Source: Hydractinia symbiolongicarpus (lineage: Eukaryota > Cnidaria > Hydrozoa > Anthoathecata > Hydractiniidae). Taken from it: a stretch of DNA of 64,000 bases. Under the pieces are notes generated by a model, which was given only the letters and a program-made list of their open reading frames with translations, did not search any database and was not told where the DNA came from. The position numbers and the translations under genes are program-made. The number at the start of each line of letters is the position of its first letter. Positions within the stretch are counted from its first letter, which is position 1. This document shows, piece after piece, positions 60,601-64,000 of this stretch. Location of the stretch: contig NC_079882.1 of assembly GCF_029227915.1 (NCBI RefSeq), positions 23,257,001 through 23,321,000 on the forward strand, given 5' to 3'.

Positions 60601-63600
60601 AAACGCATTTGTTGATGTGACTGGGTGCCAGCTTGTATCTAAAAATGATAATAAAAATATTAGCATTTTGTTGTCAGTGCAAACTAGTTGCTTCCTTAAA
60701 AACTTTCACGATCGATTTACTATTTTTTTCCAAGTGCAAGTAAACTAACCCGGTACAACCTTCTAACTTGACCTTTGTTTTATTTTAAAAAAGCTTTTCA
60801 GCAAGAGCTCTGTTAAATAAGTTTTCTTTTTTTTAATTTTCTCTATATGTGGCGAGCAGTAGAAAGCACCTTACAAGCATTCCTGATTACTTTTTTTTGT
60901 TTTTTTTAACATTTCGCAAAAATCTCTGCAAGCAATTGCCAATTTCACTAACTGCTTTACTTTCCTCGCCTCTGCTTTGGGATTAAGCTTGTTGGCGATG
61001 TCAATATTCGTTTTTTTAAAAAAAAATGCTCAATTAGCGAAAAAAAAATCTTCGCGAAATCTCTGAAATAAACCTATTCGCGAAAAAACTTAAGGTAGTG
61101 TAATGTAAAATTAAGTTCAAAATTGACTTTAAAGCAATATATTTATAGACATCTGAACACGTAGTGAACCCGAAACAAGTATGTGTGAAAATTAGTACTT
61201 ACCCTAACATCAATATCACCATACAAACCAGAAACGGTGAGGTTACCACCAAGAATGGCCTAAAATTTGTAACAATAATTTAAACAACACGATGATGAAA
61301 CCTAACAATCATAGCAAGTACCGCTAATGAAGCAATCAGGTGTTGCTATGTTACCTGCGCGAAGCTCACATAAATGTCGGAAAAAACGTCAGAGCCTTCT
61401 CTTTGGAAAATTTTACTCTCAGCAACCTATAAACAAAGTACAGAAAATAGAAATCATGCACAAATCTTCCGCATTCTGTTAAGTGTGAAGTGTCCAAATT
61501 CGAAGTTTTATAACTATAACCCGCAGTTTCACCATTACTCATTATACTAGTCGGTGGCCCGTGGAAAAATCCACGGGTTCACCTGCCCTTTCTTTATCTC
61601 ATTGCGTGCATCTCGATACTTGCGTTACTATTTTGCGTGACAGACAGACGTAAACGGGTATTATAACATAGATTTTAGGTAATGTTTTATTTGAATACAA
61701 TTTAAGAACAAACAAGAAAAGAAAACATGCAAACCTTAAATGTGACATACATCTCTCCATACGAGACAGGAACTCTGACAGTTTGACCATGTTCTATGCC
61801 TGTATTGTAAAAATAAAAGTTTAGGTTGGGGAAAAATACACAGAAAATCGGACAGCATTAATCAAATTCTTCAGTTACAGAAAAAAAATGCAAAGAATCT
61901 TAAAAGGCGAAACAATAATAACCAATACGAGACTTAAGTTTGAGGATTCAGGTAGGTCAGGGTGTAGTCAATCAGAAATTTAAAAAATGTCAACTTTAGA
62001 AGAATATGTCACTTCTAAATAAAAGAGATTAACCAAATAATCGAACTTTTTCGTCATCAAACACAAAAGACTTTTGTTTATTAGTAAAAACGCACACAAC
62101 AAGTTAACTGGATTTGCTGAACAAACAAGCCACACAGAAGTTTGACGAGAATTTAGTGACGAAGCAACATTGGTATAGGCACCGTACCTGCTGGGACGGG
62201 GATAGTGACGGTTTTGTTTTCCAACACACTTCCTTTTCCATGACACTTTCTGCAAGGATCTTTTATGATAGTGCCCTGTCCTTTGCACCGTTGACAAGTT
62301 GACATCATGTTAAAGAAACCAGTTGAAATATGCTCCTATTAAAAAAAAATAAAAAAATAAAAAAACGTTAGATTATTATTCCACAAGTAACTAACTTCAA
62401 ATCAAAAATACAACATTTTCAACACAGACATTCTATAACGAACTGTTTCCTTGTCTCTGTAGTCCTAACGGTTAAAACTTTAAACTATATTGTTAATAAG
62501 AAATGCACTCGTCGCAAAATGGACTCGAAAGGATTTTTTTGCTTTGACTGCTATAATTACGCAAAATAACTCCTCGCAACAAAAAATTGTTTCAAATATT
62601 TTAAACAGGATATTTGATGCTGCTTCATGTACAAAATAAATACTCGCTAACTTTTAAAAAAATCCACCGCTGGTAAAAATGTACTGAAGATTTACTTCTT
62701 GTATTATTTAAAAAAGAATTTACAAGTCAAATTTTAAAACCTTTTCTGTCTTGGCAGTAGTTAAAATACGTCTCAAAGTTCCACGTATAAATCAAAATAC
62801 ACAACCTTTGTACTTGTGTCAACTTCACTTAAAAGCTCAGGTATTCGCATACAAACTGAAAACTAACCAATTAAATTTTTTTGGCTTTATAGCTTACTAG
62901 GTTTTTCAAAAAAATATACAGATTTATAGACAACTTTCAAGCCCTTTCATATGTAGTCAGCAGGAGATTAGTCTCTTTAGGAAGAATTTGAAACCAATAA
63001 ATACATTGCTCGTAGTAATTACCTGACCAGTACCATTACATTTCGGACATGTATGAAGAGTGGTTCCAGGTTCAGCTTTCTTGCCATTACATCTTTTACA
63101 CAGAGATTCCATTTGAACACGAATATCTTTGTTTACTCCAAGAACAGACTCCATGAAAGACAAACTCAACACGTAGTTCTGTAAGAAACATAACGTTCAG
63201 AAGCTTACAGGCTTAAACAAATATGATCCTATTTACAGCCCTAGATGGCGTTAATTTTCACTATACGAGCACGGTTAAAAAAGCCAGTGATAAATTTGTG
63301 TTGGGTGAAAAGGGCCGACAAGATTACTTTCATAAGGAAAATCATACTCAACAAACTTATAATGTTTCCAAAATGTTATAGTAATCACAATGAACAAACC
63401 TGTGTTGCTCTCGCTTCTTCGAATCCAAATGGTGAAGAAAACCCACTTGCACGACCTCCGAAAAACTGTTTAAATATATCGTCTGTATTCATTCCTTGAA
63501 AGGGGCCTCCCGCTCCAAATGGATCTTGACCACCTGGGCCTCCTCCTAAATGTTACAAGAGTAAAAAAATGTATTTACATCAATACAGATCTAAAGTATT

Positions 63601-64000
63601 TTCCAACCAACAGTGGCAATGAGAAAGTTACAAAATGTGTGTTCTCAAGAAAGACGTGACTTGCATCAATATTGAGAGTACTTTCTCATATTTCATATGT
63701 TCTGCAGCTACATAATCGACAAAAACTGCAGGAACAGCAACTGCAGGAAATTTTCTAAATTCAGAAACAAAATAACATTGTGCAGCTTTTTTTATAAAAC
63801 ATTTATCCCTTCCTATCACTGTTTTCGACACTCGATAGTTTGGGATAGCGACTGATTTTTCAAATTGATCTATGCTGAGACAGTTTATAACTGAAAACAC
63901 TGCACATTACATCGCACCAAGTGGAACTATCAAATCTCTTACTAAACCAACTATATTTTCTCAAAATGACCTACCAAATGAATCTCTTGTCAAAATAACC
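57689..64000 (-). CDS. DNAJA3: Mitochondrial-type DnaJ (DNAJA3/Tid1), lacking the J domain at the right edge; possible unusual membrane-spanning tail
   Basis: Hsp40 co-chaperone that delivers substrates to mitochondrial Hsp70. Exons on the minus strand: 63975 to beyond 64000, 63400-63545, 63023-63178, 62188-62335, 61735-61799, 61355-61426, 61203-61259, 60523-60638, 59229-59323; all join in phase. The visible protein has the Gly-Phe region (GGGPGGQDPFGAGGPF), four CXXCXGXG zinc motifs (CKRCNGK, CPKCNGTG, CQRCKGQG, CRKCHGKG), and the C-terminal substrate domains (IPVPAGIEHGQTVRVPV, AILGGNLTVSGLYGD, NGHGKGDHYINIKIHLPK, YLTERQKELITEF). The J domain lies off the window. After GTVNGVDRN the reading frame either ends at a stop at 59170 or splices (AAAA|GTATTA) to 57830-58075 and 57689-57756. 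Those encode an acidic Ser/Glu-rich linker, a membrane segment (LFALSAVTFGISLFLLTY) and a charged end. These last two exons could instead be a separate small gene. Confidence 0.85.
61547..61672 (-). mobile_element. Mini-Helitron, 126 bp, complete ends
   Basis: On the minus strand it begins TCTATGTTATAATACCCG after an A and ends with the perfect hairpin CCCGTGGATTTTTCCACGGG, then CCACCGACTAG and a T. It has all Helitron hallmarks in 126 bp and no coding capacity. It sits in a DNAJA3 intron; 7845-7974 is a decayed sibling of the same length. Confidence 0.75.

Noticed and set aside
60262-60666. A 134-codon minus-strand open frame
   Set aside because: The real coding sequence here is a DNAJA3 exon (60523-60638) in another frame on the same strand; the long frame is a shadow.
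1-64000. CRISPR arrays, operons or bacterial-type defence systems
   Set aside because: Spliced eukaryotic genes throughout, and the only tandem repeat of suitable size (29564-29985) is contiguous without spacers.

Overview
This is an AT-rich animal genome window with spliced genes (canonical GT/AG introns) and many transposon remnants. The gene set and the protein sequences (integrin-linked kinase, beta-sarcoglycan, TFIIIA, RECQL5, mitochondrial Tid1/DNAJA3) point to a metazoan. The extreme AT content, the compact cysteine-rich secreted genes and the repeat style suggest a cnidarian, probably a hydrozoan. That taxonomic call is an inference. Gene models below were built by hand from protein similarity, splice dinucleotides and phase continuity.

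Layout. 565-7496 (minus): the first three coding exons of a RECQL5-type helicase, whose 6.1-kb first intron is packed with repeats. 7497-12460: repeats, including a degraded pogo/Tigger-like transposon and an interrupted SINE. 12461-16409 (plus): a complete six-exon beta-sarcoglycan. 16410-19762: no convincing gene. 19763-29064 (minus): a complete 13-exon integrin-linked kinase, 446 aa. Its last intron holds an intronless, opposite-strand gene (20844-23123) for a 759-aa ankyrin/armadillo-like protein. 29564-29985: a 53-bp minisatellite just upstream of ILK. 30.7-34.0 kb: a cluster of non-autonomous transposons and a full-length tRNA-derived SINE. 34197-39276 (plus): a complete 11-exon TFIIIA with nine zinc fingers and a long novel tail. 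43328-44500 (minus): a single-exon, membrane-anchored 2-oxoglutarate/Fe(II) oxygenase. 45.9-47.1 kb: remains of a DIRS-like retroelement. 49949-53294 and 56178-56899 (minus): two tandem paralogues for secreted cysteine-rich proteins of a family I do not recognise. 57689-64000 (minus): most of a mitochondrial-type DnaJ (DNAJA3/Tid1), possibly continuing into an unusual acidic, membrane-spanning tail.

The genes do not form one pathway. ILK and beta-sarcoglycan both belong to cell-matrix adhesion and muscle attachment systems, but their linkage here may be chance. The most novel-looking signal is the cysteine-rich pair. Both share a 13-base first exon that splits the signal peptide, and the C-terminal half carries two copies of a near-palindromic cysteine code (C-x3-C-x6-C-x11/12-C-x6-C-x3-C). 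The second notable layer is a family of very short Helitron-like elements with recognisable TC...hairpin...CTAG ends, the best one only 126 bp long.
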